From the NCBI GenBank assembly GCA_046295175.1, contig JBKBNY010000004.1, positions 372,001 through 436,000 on the forward strand: DNA of 64,000 bases, written 5' to 3'. The notes below the pieces were generated by a model. That model did not search any database, had not been told where the DNA came from, and saw only the letters and a list, made by a program, of their open reading frames with translations. A program made the position numbers and the translations under genes. Numbering within the stretch: the stretch's first letter is position 1; each line of letters begins with the position of its first letter. This DNA comes from JALOLV01 sp046295175. Its GTDB lineage: Bacteria; Bacteroidota; Bacteroidia; Cytophagales; Spirosomataceae. Of the stretch, positions 53,742 to 62,790 are shown piece by piece.

Positions 53742-54746
53742 ATGCCACGAGTTTCTGTTTTGATGCCAGCTTACAATGCTGAAAAATACATTGCAGATGC
53801 AATAAAGAGCATTTTGAATCAGACATTTACAGATTTTGAATTAATAATTGTCAATGATGGCTCTACGGATAACACCAAACAAATAATTGAAGAATTTGAT
53901 GATAAACGCATCAAATATTTTGAAAATGACGAAAACAAAGGGCTTTCGTTTACACGAAACCGCTTGATTGAAATCTCAAAAGGGGAATTTATTGCTTGGT
54001 TAGACTCGGATGATGTTGCTTACCCGCAACGGCTTAAAGAACAAGTTTCTTTTTTGGATAATAACCCTAAACATGCCTTTGTTGCATCATGGGCAAGGTT
54101 AATCGACGGAGATAACCATCCAACTGGAAATTATTTAAAATCATACATTCCGAATAAATATCTGCGTGAATTATTGCTGTTTGTCAATTACATTGTACAA
54201 TCAAGTATGCTGATACGCAAAAGCCATTTACCAAAATTATTATACGATTTAAATTATCCTCCAACTGAAGATTATGAACTTTGGGTACGAATTTTAAAAG
54301 AATATCAGGGAGAAATCCTTCCAAAAGTATTGGTTGATTACCGAATTCATAATAGTAATAGTAGTCAAGTTCAGTCAAAAAAGGCAGAAGAAACCGTTAA
54401 ATTGAATCAGGCTAATCAAATTAAAGATATTGGGATAAACCCAACCGAAGCAGAAATTAACTTGCATTACCAAATTGGTTTTGGCAAAATTGAATCAATT
54501 AATCAACTTTCCGAAATTGAAAAGTGGTTTTTGAAGATTCAAAGTCATAACTTAACAAGCAAAAGATTCGACAAAGAAGCTCTCGACTTTATTTTAGCAC
54601 ATCGCTGGGCAAGAATTTGTACACAAAATCCAGAATTCAGGTTAAAAGCTGTAAAGATTTATTTTAAATCAAACTTTAGAAAAGTAACTTTGCAGAATAT
54701 TGCACTAATTGGGGTGTATTTACTAAAAACAATTTTCCAAAAATGA
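53742..54746 (+). CDS. GT2 family glycosyltransferase
   Basis: 334 residues, soluble. GT-A fold with VSVLMPAYNAEKYIADAIKS, LIIVNDGSTDNTKQII, the DxD-type metal site FIAWLDSDDVAYPQRL, and a catalytic-base region PPTEDYELWVRILKE. It adds a sugar to a lipid-linked acceptor. The C-terminal 90 residues are helical. The stop overlaps the next start (ATGA), so it is coupled to the FkbM gene. Confidence 0.9.
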   Translation: MPRVSVLMPAYNAEKYIADAIKSILNQTFTDFELIIVNDGSTDNTKQIIEEFDDKRIKYFENDENKGLSFTRNRLIEISKGEFIAWLDSDDVAYPQRLKEQVSFLDNNPKHAFVASWARLIDGDNHPTGNYLKSYIPNKYLRELLLFVNYIVQSSMLIRKSHLPKLLYDLNYPPTEDYELWVRILKEYQGEILPKVLVDYRIHNSNSSQVQSKKAEETVKLNQANQIKDIGINPTEAEINLHYQIGFGKIESINQLSEIEKWFLKIQSHNLTSKRFDKEALDFILAHRWARICTQNPEFRLKAVKIYFKSNFRKVTLQNIALIGVYLLKTIFQK

Positions 54747-55555
54747 ATATTTTCATAGAATTATTTATTGCTCTTTTCAAAATCCCACAATTACCCATCT
54801 CATTATCAAAAAAATTACACCTTGTTTTTGCATTAATTAAATTATCTTTTCTCAAAATAATTAGCAAAAAGAAGAGTCCGGCAAAGATAAATTTGTTTGG
54901 ATTTACCATCGAAGATTATAACTACCGCCTTTTAGACTATCTTGTAAAAGAGGTTTTTGTTTCATTTGATTACAATTTCAAGGCTGATAAATCAAACCCA
55001 GTAATTGTTGATTGCGGTGCAAATGTCGGAATGGCTACGCTGTTTTTTAAGTGGCTTTACCCAAACGCCAAAATCTATGCTTTTGAGCCTCAACCAAAAA
55101 CCTTTGGATATTTAAAGAGTAATGTTGAAGTCAATAATCTCAAGGATGTTCAAATCTTTAATTTGGCACTTTCAAATCAAAATGGATTCATAGATTTTTA
55201 CATTGATGATAGTGCAAATTTGATGGGAAGTATCTTAGAATCAAGGGTTTCTGGGCAAAAAGTCCAAGTTGAATGCAAAAAACTTTCGGATATAGTAAAG
55301 GAGCCAATTGATTTACTAAAAGTTGATGTTGAAGGTGCCGAAACATTGATAATGGACGATATTATTCAGAATAAACTACTAAATAAACAAAATATTAAGC
55401 AAATCTTGATGGAGTACCATCATAAGATTCCAAATCAAAAATCGGTATTTGGTAAATTTTTAATTCCATTTGAAGAATCAGGTTATGAATATCAACTAAA
55501 AACTGAATACCAAAACCATGATGAATTTCAGGATATATTGATACATTTTTATTGA
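54743..55555 (+). CDS. FkbM-family methyltransferase
   Basis: 270 residues. An N-terminal helical part of about 55 residues precedes the SAM-binding domain: VIVDCGANVGMATLFFKW (motif I), KIYAFEPQPKTFGYLKSN (motif II), IFNLALSNQNGFIDFY and LLKVDVEGAETLIMDD (motif IV). FkbM proteins O-methylate sugars or polyketides; here a sugar of the surface glycan is likely. Overlaps the upstream GT2 gene by 4 nt. Confidence 0.92.
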   Translation: MNIFIELFIALFKIPQLPISLSKKLHLVFALIKLSFLKIISKKKSPAKINLFGFTIEDYNYRLLDYLVKEVFVSFDYNFKADKSNPVIVDCGANVGMATLFFKWLYPNAKIYAFEPQPKTFGYLKSNVEVNNLKDVQIFNLALSNQNGFIDFYIDDSANLMGSILESRVSGQKVQVECKKLSDIVKEPIDLLKVDVEGAETLIMDDIIQNKLLNKQNIKQILMEYHHKIPNQKSVFGKFLIPFEESGYEYQLKTEYQNHDEFQDILIHFY

Positions 55556-55606
55556 TTTGCGTGTTACAATTGATAATTTTGGCAATTTTAATAGAAATAT
55601 CATTTC

Positions 55607-56878
55607 GTGTCCGATAAACTAAAAATACTTCTTCTTAATACCGACGATACAATGGGTGGTGCGGCAATCGCATGCCAAAGGCTAATGAATACCCTCAATA
55701 AATTTGATGGAATCGAGGCAAAAATGTTGGTTCAAGAAAAAAAAACACAACACTCAAATATATTTCCCATCGCCAAAACTTGGCTTCAAAAAAAACTTGC
55801 CCTATTTAGATTCGCTTACGAGAGATTAATTTTTAGTTTTTTTGAGAAATCTAAAGATGTGCGTTTTGCTTTTTCGATTGCCAATACTGGTATCGATATT
55901 TCAGAAAATCCATTAGTCAGAGAAGCCGACATCATTCATTTACACTGGGTAAATTTCGGTTTTTTATCTATCGAGTCTATTCAAAAGTTGACTCAACTCG
56001 ACAAGCCAATAATTTGGACTTTGCATGATATGTGGCCAATAACGGGCGGGTGCCATCACAGCGGAACTTGTGAAAATTACCAATTGACGTGCGGAAATTG
56101 TGAAAGGTATTTAAAAAATCCAGCCGAAAATGATTTATCTAATCAAATCTGGGGACGTAAAAGTAAAGCATTCAGTTCAAAAATAAATATTGTTGGTTGC
56201 AGTCAATGGCTGGCTAATAGAGCAAAAAAAAGCAGTCTTTTTAAAGATAGTTTAGTCCAATCAATACCTAATCCGATTGATACAGACGTATTTAAGCCAT
56301 TTGATAAACAAAAAATCCGAACTGACTTAGGCCTTGAAACAAAAACAAAATACATCCTCTTCGTGGCAGCCAAAATTAGCGTCATTTGGAAGGGATTTAG
56401 TTATTTCATTTCTGCCTTAGAAATCTTAAAATCACAGAAGAATTCAAACGAAAACATTGAGTTGATTATCTTAGGACAAGCAGAAGAAGATTTGATAAGT
56501 CAATTACCATTTAGAACCCATGCTTTAGGTAGAATCAATGATGTTTCAAAAATTGTAAAGATTTATAATGCAGCCGATGTTTTTGTAATACCATCAATTG
56601 AGGAAAATCTACCTAATACCATCATGGAAGCACTCTCTTGTGGAGTACCATCAGTGGGGTTTGAAACGGGTGGAATACCAGAAATGATTGCCCATAAAAC
56701 AAATGGTTACTTAGCAGAATACAAAAATCCTAACGATTTAGCCAAAGGAATTGATTGGGTATTATTTGAATCTGATTATGAACTAATCTCAAAGAATGCA
56801 AGAAAGAAAGTTTTAGAGAATTATGCCCAAGAAGTTGTAGCCAAAAAATATGTAGAAGTGTACAAGTCAATTATCTAA
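55607..56878 (+). CDS. GT-B (GT4-type) glycosyltransferase
   Basis: 423 residues, GTG start. Opens with LKILLLNTDDTMGGAAIACQ, the usual GGAA-type acceptor loop. IIWTLHDMWPITGGCHHSGT and CENYQLTCGNCERY give a Cys-rich patch seen in this subgroup; the donor domain has FVAAKISVIWKGFSYFISAL and VFVIPSIEENLPNTIMEALS with SCGVPSVGFETGG. Last gene of the glycan island, ending at a bidirectional terminator. Confidence 0.92.
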   Translation: MSDKLKILLLNTDDTMGGAAIACQRLMNTLNKFDGIEAKMLVQEKKTQHSNIFPIAKTWLQKKLALFRFAYERLIFSFFEKSKDVRFAFSIANTGIDISENPLVREADIIHLHWVNFGFLSIESIQKLTQLDKPIIWTLHDMWPITGGCHHSGTCENYQLTCGNCERYLKNPAENDLSNQIWGRKSKAFSSKINIVGCSQWLANRAKKSSLFKDSLVQSIPNPIDTDVFKPFDKQKIRTDLGLETKTKYILFVAAKISVIWKGFSYFISALEILKSQKNSNENIELIILGQAEEDLISQLPFRTHALGRINDVSKIVKIYNAADVFVIPSIEENLPNTIMEALSCGVPSVGFETGGIPEMIAHKTNGYLAEYKNPNDLAKGIDWVLFESDYELISKNARKKVLENYAQEVVAKKYVEVYKSII

Positions 56879-56911
56879 AGAGTACCTCATGAGATTCACG
56901 AGATACTCTTT
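56877..56911. terminator. Bidirectional terminator between the GT4 and ddl genes
   Basis: AAAGAGTA (56877-56884) pairs with TACTCTTT (56904-56911), with an inner CTC/GAG pair set and one mismatch. It starts within the GT4 stop codon and lies between convergent genes. Confidence 0.7.
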
Positions 56912-56918
56912 GAGAGAT

Positions 56919-58688
56919 TTATAATTCAACCATTTCTTGGGTTTCGGCTTGAAAAATATATTCTACAGTTGTTACCAAATCGGTTTCAGTTATCCGTTTC
57001 ACCTGCCAATCTACTTCTCCAACGTATTTTTTAGTAATTTTTTGTGCTTTGTCAATAATTGATTTGATAAATGGATGCTTAGGCTGCCCAACCGATTTTC
57101 CGAAATCTTCGATATCAGATTTAAACATTAAATTGATTGGAATCTGATACATAGACCCATTTTTTGCTGCACAAATTGCAACGGGTTGGTACTCGACCGA
57201 TGCCGACAATTCACCAAATTTCTTTTGAGCAATCTTGTACTCTTCATCGGTTTCGCCAAAAATTACTGCTACTTTTTTACGGCTTGCCCCGACCCTATCA
57301 GCAATTTTAGCATCAATTCGAGTCAATAACTCTCTTAGTCCAGTCGTATTTTTACCAGTACGGATACGCTCACGAATTGATTGCCGAATCATGTAAGTTA
57401 TTGATTGCGAGACACTTAGACCTATTTCGGCCATCTGTTTAAAGATGAGCGAGGATGGTGACATTCCAGGAAGTGTATTTGGGTCATGCAATAATACCCG
57501 ACTATCAGGAGTTAAGAAACCATCAATTCGAGTAACAACACCAAAGCCAAGCGAATTAAATACCTTCAAGATACTATCATGAATTTTATTCAAATTCTCA
57601 ATACTCGTATCTACCGGAATTCTCTTCTTTGTAACGTTTGACTTATATTTTGATTTGAAGTCGAATGTCTGAATTTCGCCGTATATTTCGGTCGGAGGTA
57701 AAGCCACGGCTGTACCATCCTCTTCTTGAATTACCCCACATGAAAACTCTTGCCCAACGACAAACTCCTCAATCATCACATGGTCTTCGGCATTGGCAGA
57801 AACAACCGTGACAGAATCCGAAATGTATAAAACAGCGTCTAATTCTTCCATCAAATCGGCTGGGTGATAAATCGTTTTGCCATTCACCAATACCGGAAAT
57901 CCCAAACCTTCATCAAGATTTGTTGCTTTCTCCATTGTGTGGCGTTTTTGGCGTTCGGTCATTTTCTCCCATTCACGCTTGTAAACAACCCATTCAAAAA
58001 AGCATTGATTTACAGCTTTAGTAAATTCTTCAAGGCTACGTTTACGTACAATTGCAACCCCAATCGAAGAACCTTGGTGCGGGGCTTTTACTACAAACGG
58101 AAATCCAAGGTAATTGATTAAATCGGTAAAAAGTTTAGATTTATCTGCCTCATACCATTGGTCACGGGTAAAAGTCTGCATTTTTTTACGCTGACCAGTC
58201 ACCAACGAAATCAATTTATTTTGCATTGGTTTGTCGATTCCAACTGCCGAACCCATCAAACCAGGTCCCATATACGGGATTCCGTACCATTCGAGTAAAC
58301 CTTGAATACTACCATCTTCGGCATGAGGACCGTGCATAATTACAAACGCAAAATCCATCATTTCAGCTAATTCGTCTGGACGAACCTGCTTACCAATTTT
58401 GTAGATAAGTTTATAAAGTTGATTTTCGTTTAATTTTCCAAGAGATTCGATGTAAACCCTAAAGCCACGGTTAAGGTTTTTTGATGGATAAAACTCACGG
58501 ATAGATTCTTCATACAATAGCTCAGGATTAATTGCAATAAAATGACCCAAACTATCTACAAAAATTGCGACAGGCTCAAATATTGCCTTATCGATGTGTT
58601 CGAAGGCAGTTTTACCACCTAAATATGAAATTTCTCTTTCGCGTGACTGTCCGCCAAAAAATACCCCGACTTTAATTTTATTAGCCAT
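56919..58688 (-). CDS. ddl: Long D-alanine-D-alanine ligase homologue with C-terminal extension
   Basis: 589 residues, far longer than the usual 300-370. N-terminal Ddl domain 5-66 (KVGVFFGGQSREREIS); central FVIMHGPHAEDGSIQGLLEW and YGIPYMGPG; ATP-grasp VVKAPHQGSSIGVAIV; an insertion-like segment about 232-285; metal-binding D389 (RIDGFL) and HDPNTLPGMSPSS, where the usual Glu is D402 and the Asn is N404. After about 440 comes an extra region; 471-530 (KKVAVIFGETDEEYKIAQKK, YQPVAI) resembles the N-terminal Ddl domain, so it seems an internal repeat. Makes D-Ala-D-Ala for peptidoglycan if active. Confidence 0.85.
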   Translation of the reverse strand: MANKIKVGVFFGGQSREREISYLGGKTAFEHIDKAIFEPVAIFVDSLGHFIAINPELLYEESIREFYPSKNLNRGFRVYIESLGKLNENQLYKLIYKIGKQVRPDELAEMMDFAFVIMHGPHAEDGSIQGLLEWYGIPYMGPGLMGSAVGIDKPMQNKLISLVTGQRKKMQTFTRDQWYEADKSKLFTDLINYLGFPFVVKAPHQGSSIGVAIVRKRSLEEFTKAVNQCFFEWVVYKREWEKMTERQKRHTMEKATNLDEGLGFPVLVNGKTIYHPADLMEELDAVLYISDSVTVVSANAEDHVMIEEFVVGQEFSCGVIQEEDGTAVALPPTEIYGEIQTFDFKSKYKSNVTKKRIPVDTSIENLNKIHDSILKVFNSLGFGVVTRIDGFLTPDSRVLLHDPNTLPGMSPSSLIFKQMAEIGLSVSQSITYMIRQSIRERIRTGKNTTGLRELLTRIDAKIADRVGASRKKVAVIFGETDEEYKIAQKKFGELSASVEYQPVAICAAKNGSMYQIPINLMFKSDIEDFGKSVGQPKHPFIKSIIDKAQKITKKYVGEVDWQVKRITETDLVTTVEYIFQAETQEMVEL

Positions 58689-58793
58689 CTCGTTTGCTGG
58701 TTGAGTGATTTTTTTCCTCTCAAATCAATAATTATTCAAATTTGGAAAAAATAAGGAAAACAGGCAAATTTTATCCCGAAATAAAATAAAAAA

Positions 58794-58816
58794 GCCGTTC
58801 AATTTGATTGAACGGC
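58794..58816 (-). terminator. Rho-independent terminator of nfu
   Basis: On the minus strand GCCGTTCAA-TCAAA-TTGAACGGC is followed by TTTTTTATTTTA. A perfect 9-bp stem 22 nt after the nfu stop. Confidence 0.93.
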
Positions 58817-58838
58817 AGTGAAAATAAATAATATTTTA

Positions 58839-59087
58839 TCAATTAAAAGGAGTCAGATTAACTGCTTCTACGTGTAAAATCTCAGGAACAGATTTCTTAA
58901 CTGCTTCTTCAAGCCCCGCCTTAAATGTCATAGTTGACATTGGGCATGAGCCACAGGCCCCCAACAACTCTAATTTAAGAGTCATATCGCTCGTTATTTC
59001 AACTATCTTCACGTTGCCACCGTCAGCTTCGAGGTAAGGTCTTACTGAATTTAAGGCAACTTCTATTTTTTCAATTAGTGCTTCCAT
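58839..59087 (-). CDS. NifU-like Fe-S scaffold protein (Nfu)
   Basis: 82 residues, the NifU C-terminal domain alone: SVRPYLEADGGNVKIVEI and LLGACGSCPMSTMTFKAGLE with C45 and C48 (CxxC), which hold a [4Fe-4S] cluster across a dimer. It delivers clusters to target proteins. The mrp gene lies 91 nt upstream in the same direction, so the two act in cluster assembly. A -7-like TAAATTTG at 59157-59164 (minus strand) may give it its own promoter. Confidence 0.93.
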   Translation of the reverse strand: MEALIEKIEVALNSVRPYLEADGGNVKIVEITSDMTLKLELLGACGSCPMSTMTFKAGLEEAVKKSVPEILHVEAVNLTPFN

Positions 59088-59178
59088 TAAATAAAATGGT
59101 TCTTTTAGTCAGAAACAAAATCATCAAATATTCAAAAATTAGAATATCTTCATATACAAATTTAAGGATATTCTTGCA

Positions 59179-60282
59179 TTATCCAACCATTACCCGCTGG
59201 GTTTTCTCCAAAGTCGCATTGCGAATGGCAACTTGCTGTGCCAAAGCCTCTGCTGTTTGCTGAAACGCTTCACTTGTTATTGGTTCATCTTCCATCACAA
59301 CAGGTCGGCCTTCATCGCCGCCTTCACGAATACTCTGGACTATCGGAATTTGCCCTAAAAGCGGTACTCCATTAGCTTCTGCCATTTCTTTACCTCCATC
59401 TTTACCAAACAAATAGTATTTATTATTAGGCAATTCGGCTGGAGTAAAGTAAGCCATGTTTTCTACGATACCCAAAATCGGAACATTAATTTGAGCTTGT
59501 TTGAACATCGCAAAACCCTTTTTGACATCGGCCAAAGCAACTTTTTGTGGAGTTGTTACGACCACTGCCCCAGTTACAGGAACTGTCTGAACTAATGTAA
59601 GGTGAATATCGCTTGTACCCGGAGGTAAATCTATCAATAAATAATCTAATTCGCCCCAATCAACATCTCCAAAGAATTGTCTGAGGGCTTGACTTGCCAT
59701 TGGGCCTCTCCAAACAACTGCACTATCAGATGGAGTTAAAAATCCGATAGAAATCATTTTGATTCCGTACTGCATAATCGGCGAAATCATATTTTTTCCA
59801 TCTTTTTGGGTAATTAATGGTTGTAAATCTTCTGCACCAAACATTAACGGAATCGAGGGTCCCGAAATATCAGCATCAATAATGCCAACCTTCGCCCCTG
59901 ATTTTTTAAGTGCCATTGCCAAGTTAACCGTAACGGTTGATTTACCAACCCCACCTTTACCCGATGAAATAGCTATGATGTTTTTAACACTCGGAAGTTG
60001 TGGTGAATTATTACGAACAGATGTAACGTCGGCCGTCATATTGATGATAACCTTTACATCTCTCGATAAATGCTTATGTATAGCATCAACACAACGTTGT
60101 TTGATTAGCTCTTTGAGTGGGCAAGCAGGTGTCGTAAGTACAACCGTAAATGAAACCTGATTGATACCAACCTCAATATCACGAATCATATTTAGGGTAA
60201 CAAGGTCTTTCTTTAAGTCTGGTTCTTCGACAGTACTGAGTGCTTGTAAAATTTTTTCTTTATTGATTGTTATTTCTCCCAT
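59179..60282 (-). CDS. mrp: Mrp/NBP35-type Fe-S carrier ATPase
   Basis: 367 residues. N-terminal MIP18/DUF59 domain (about 8-85; TTPACPLKELI with C54), then a deviant Walker A SGKGGVGKSTVTVNLA (107-122), GIIDADISGPSIPLMFG, WGELDYLLIDLPPGTSDIHL and GIVENMAYFTPAELPNNKYY. The CPxCG motif that many Mrp proteins carry after ENMxxF is absent here, so cluster binding must differ. Located upstream of nfu. Confidence 0.9.
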   Translation of the reverse strand: MGEITINKEKILQALSTVEEPDLKKDLVTLNMIRDIEVGINQVSFTVVLTTPACPLKELIKQRCVDAIHKHLSRDVKVIINMTADVTSVRNNSPQLPSVKNIIAISSGKGGVGKSTVTVNLAMALKKSGAKVGIIDADISGPSIPLMFGAEDLQPLITQKDGKNMISPIMQYGIKMISIGFLTPSDSAVVWRGPMASQALRQFFGDVDWGELDYLLIDLPPGTSDIHLTLVQTVPVTGAVVVTTPQKVALADVKKGFAMFKQAQINVPILGIVENMAYFTPAELPNNKYYLFGKDGGKEMAEANGVPLLGQIPIVQSIREGGDEGRPVVMEDEPITSEAFQQTAEALAQQVAIRNATLEKTQRVMVG

Positions 60283-60613
60283 GATGATTTTTGCAACCCA
60301 ACCACGAAAACAGCCGAGTTTAGATAAATTTAATCTGCAAAATAAATGTTTTTAAGCACCGAATCAAAATAATAAACTGGCTTCATTTAATAATACAATC
60401 AGTCAATTAGATGACTTTTATATACATTACTAACCTCTAAATGGGCATTTTGGTTCGATTAATTTTGATGAATGAAGAATAAAATTTTATGATGCAAAGC
60501 CTTGAAATTCATCACTTTACGTGTAAGTTTCAAAATTTCTCTGATAGTATTAAATCCAAAACAATGCTGATTACCGTAAGTATATTTGAATTTAAACCTA
60601 AATAATTCGAATC
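60283..60613. other. Intergenic region between divergent mrp and fasciclin genes
   Basis: 331 bp of AT-rich DNA without a credible gene. The only clear element is TATATTTG at 60581-60588, a full -7 match 25 nt before the fasciclin ATG at 60614; no convincing -33 TTTG is seen at the usual distance. No hairpin of note. Confidence 0.5.
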
Positions 60614-61171
60614 ATGAAAACAATTTCAAAAACAATTTTTGCTGTAACTGTAACATTATTATCTGTTAGTTTCTCGAATGCTCAAACTGTAATTGTGGGA
60701 ACAGAACAAATGTATCCTCAAAAAAATATCGTTGAGAATGCAGTCAACTCTAAAGCCCATACGACGCTTGTAGCCGCTGTAAAAGCTGCTGGTTTGGTAG
60801 AAACGCTGAAATCTGCTGGGCCATTTACAGTTTTTGCACCGGTGAATGACGCTTTCGAGAATCTTCCAGCGGGTACTGTAGAATCATTACTTAAACCAGA
60901 AGCAAAAAGTACTTTAACTAAGGTTTTAACATACCACGTTTTGTCAGGAAAATACGATTTTGATGCAATTGCAAAAGAAATCAAGAAAGGTAACGGAACA
61001 GCAAGTTTCAAAACAGTTAGCGGTGGAACATTGACCGCCATGATGAATGGTTCACACAACATTACGTTAAAAGACGAGAATGGCAATTTGGCTAATATCA
61101 CAACGTACGATGTGTATCAGTCGAATGGCGTAATTCACGTTCTTGATTCAGTGGTCTTACCGAAAATGTAA
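60614..61171 (+). CDS. Secreted fasciclin-domain protein
   Basis: 185 residues. Signal peptide 1-23 (IFAVTVTLLSVSFSNAQ) and one FAS1 domain (about 45-183): HTTLVAAVKAAGLVETLKSA, GPFTVFAPVNDAFENLPAGT, KVLTYHVLSGKYDF, and GVIHVLDSVVLPKM at the end. FAS1 domains serve adhesion or surface binding. Single-gene unit with its own -7 box and terminator. Confidence 0.93.
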   Translation: MKTISKTIFAVTVTLLSVSFSNAQTVIVGTEQMYPQKNIVENAVNSKAHTTLVAAVKAAGLVETLKSAGPFTVFAPVNDAFENLPAGTVESLLKPEAKSTLTKVLTYHVLSGKYDFDAIAKEIKKGNGTASFKTVSGGTLTAMMNGSHNITLKDENGNLANITTYDVYQSNGVIHVLDSVVLPKM

Positions 61172-61200
61172 GATTGTGGGTAAAAATTAGGGTAGTATCG

Positions 61201-61232
61201 AAATCCAAGTGTCGCTTGATGCTTGGATTTTT
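61201..61232 (+). terminator. Terminator of the fasciclin gene
   Basis: AAATCCAAG (61201-61209) pairs with CTTGGATTT (61222-61230) around a 12-nt loop and a T-rich stretch follows. It may also serve nuoC, which converges on it. Confidence 0.75.
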
Positions 61233-61245
61233 AATTTATTATCGA

Positions 61246-61749
61246 TTAATATTTCACCTTGATTCCGTGATAAATCTCTTGTTCTAGGTAATCTTTACGA
61301 AGCGGATGTCCCTGCCAGTCAGAAGGTAATAAAATTCTTCTCAAATCTGGGTGACCGACAAACTCGATTCCCACTAAATCATAAGCCTCACGTTCGTGCC
61401 AATCGGCAGTACGCCAAATAGGAGTTAAGGAAGGAACTTTTGGTAGAATATTTTTTTCCAAATCGCCCCTCTCTACTTCGACTTTTAAAGTAAAATCGTG
61501 TTGGTAAGGAATCGACGTAAAGTTATAAATCACCTCAACAGTTCCGATTTCAGCACCGTTATCTATGGCAGTTATGCAAGCTAAAAAATCAAAATACAGT
61601 TGAGATTGAACATGCAAAAACTGAGCAATTTCGAGTAACCTTTCGGTAGAAACAGTAATACTATGCTGTGGCGAAGTAGTGTCTTCTTTGAGAATCACTT
61701 CTTTACCAAACATATTGATAATCAATTGTTTAATCTCTGAATATTGCAT
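61246..61749 (-). CDS. nuoC: NADH-quinone oxidoreductase subunit C
   Basis: 167 residues, the 30-kDa subunit fold: YFDFLACITAIDNG, IYNFTSIPYQHDFTLKVEV, TPIWRTADWHEREAYDLVGI and the signature GHPDLRRILLPSDWQGHPLR. Part of the peripheral arm of complex I. It stands alone here; pyrB lies 19 nt upstream in the same direction and no other nuo gene is within the window. Other nuo genes must be elsewhere, or the set is dispersed. Confidence 0.95.
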   Translation of the reverse strand: MQYSEIKQLIINMFGKEVILKEDTTSPQHSITVSTERLLEIAQFLHVQSQLYFDFLACITAIDNGAEIGTVEVIYNFTSIPYQHDFTLKVEVERGDLEKNILPKVPSLTPIWRTADWHEREAYDLVGIEFVGHPDLRRILLPSDWQGHPLRKDYLEQEIYHGIKVKY

Positions 61750-61768
61750 AGTATTATGTTATTATAAA

Positions 61769-62692
61769 TCAATTTTGCTGTGCCAAAAGGTACAATACTG
61801 CCATACGGACGGCCACACCGTTTTCTACTTGTTCAAGAATAATAGAATGATGAGAATCGGCAGCATCGCTGGTGAGTTCTACACCCCTATTGATTGGTCC
61901 TGGGTGCATCAAAACAATCTCCTTGTTGAGTTCGTCAAGCATTTGTTTGTTAATTCCAAAATACAAAGAATATTCTCGTAAAGACGGAAAATACTTAATT
62001 TGCTGTCTTTCTAACTGAATCCTAAGCACATTGGCAACATCGCACCATTTTAAGGCTTCTCTTACATCATGCGAAACTTTAACCCCTAATTCGCTAATAA
62101 ATTTCGGAATTAATGTATTTGGACCACAAACCATCACTTCTGCACCTTGCTTTTTTAAACAAAAAATATTTGACAACGCAACTCTTGAGTGCAGAATATC
62201 GCCGATAATTGCAATTTTTTTCCCTGCTAAATCATCCAATTTCTCCATCATCGAAAACGAATCCAAAAGAGCTTGCGTTGGGTGTTCGTGCGTTCCATCA
62301 CCTGCATTTACAATATTTGCCCCTATTTTCTTCGATAAATAATGCGGAGCACCCGGACTACTATGACGCATCACAATCATATCAACTTTCATCGCCAAAA
62401 TATTATTGACAGTATCGAGGAGCGTCTCACCTTTTTTTACCGAACTACCCGATGCCGAAAAGTTAATCACATCGGCCGACAACCTTTTTTGAGCTAATTC
62501 AAATGATAATCTTGTACGGGTCGAGTTTTCAAAAAAAACGTTGGCTATTGTAACATCGCGAAGCGACGGCACTTTTTTGATTGGACGATTGATAACTTCT
62601 TTAAATTCTTTGGCTGTCTCAAGAATGAGTTGGATGTCGTTTGGGGTAAGGTCTTTTATTCCGAGTAGGTGCTTGGTGCTTAATGATTGCAT
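61769..62692 (-). CDS. pyrB: Aspartate carbamoyltransferase catalytic chain
   Basis: 307 residues. Carbamoyl-phosphate site FFENSTRTRLSFE (S57-T-R-T60), GDGTHEHPTQALLDSFSMM and VLMHPGPINRGVEL. It condenses carbamoyl phosphate and aspartate in pyrimidine synthesis. No pyrI lies nearby. Starts its operon with nuoC downstream; -7 box TACCTTTG at 62716-62723. Confidence 0.96.
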   Translation of the reverse strand: MQSLSTKHLLGIKDLTPNDIQLILETAKEFKEVINRPIKKVPSLRDVTIANVFFENSTRTRLSFELAQKRLSADVINFSASGSSVKKGETLLDTVNNILAMKVDMIVMRHSSPGAPHYLSKKIGANIVNAGDGTHEHPTQALLDSFSMMEKLDDLAGKKIAIIGDILHSRVALSNIFCLKKQGAEVMVCGPNTLIPKFISELGVKVSHDVREALKWCDVANVLRIQLERQQIKYFPSLREYSLYFGINKQMLDELNKEIVLMHPGPINRGVELTSDAADSHHSIILEQVENGVAVRMAVLYLLAQQN

Positions 62693-62715
62693 TCTTTTTG
62701 CAAATGAAAGTTTTG

Positions 62716-62723
62716 CAAAGGTA
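62716..62723 (-). promoter_or_regulatory. -7 box candidate for pyrB-nuoC
   Basis: TACCTTTG on the minus strand, full TAnnTTTG match, 23 nt before the pyrB start. -33 match weak. Confidence 0.45.
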
Positions 62724-62757
62724 AAAAATTATCAAATCGAAGAGAAGTAAAAATAAA

Positions 62758-62783
62758 AAATCCTGACTTTTGGGTCAGGATTT
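62758..62783 (-). terminator. Terminator of the small 66-residue gene
   Basis: On the minus strand AAATCCTGAC-CCAAAA-GTCAGGATTT is followed by TTTATTTTTA. It ends the transcript of the gene at 62791-62991 and supports that gene as real. Confidence 0.88.
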
Positions 62784-62790
62784 TGAAAAA

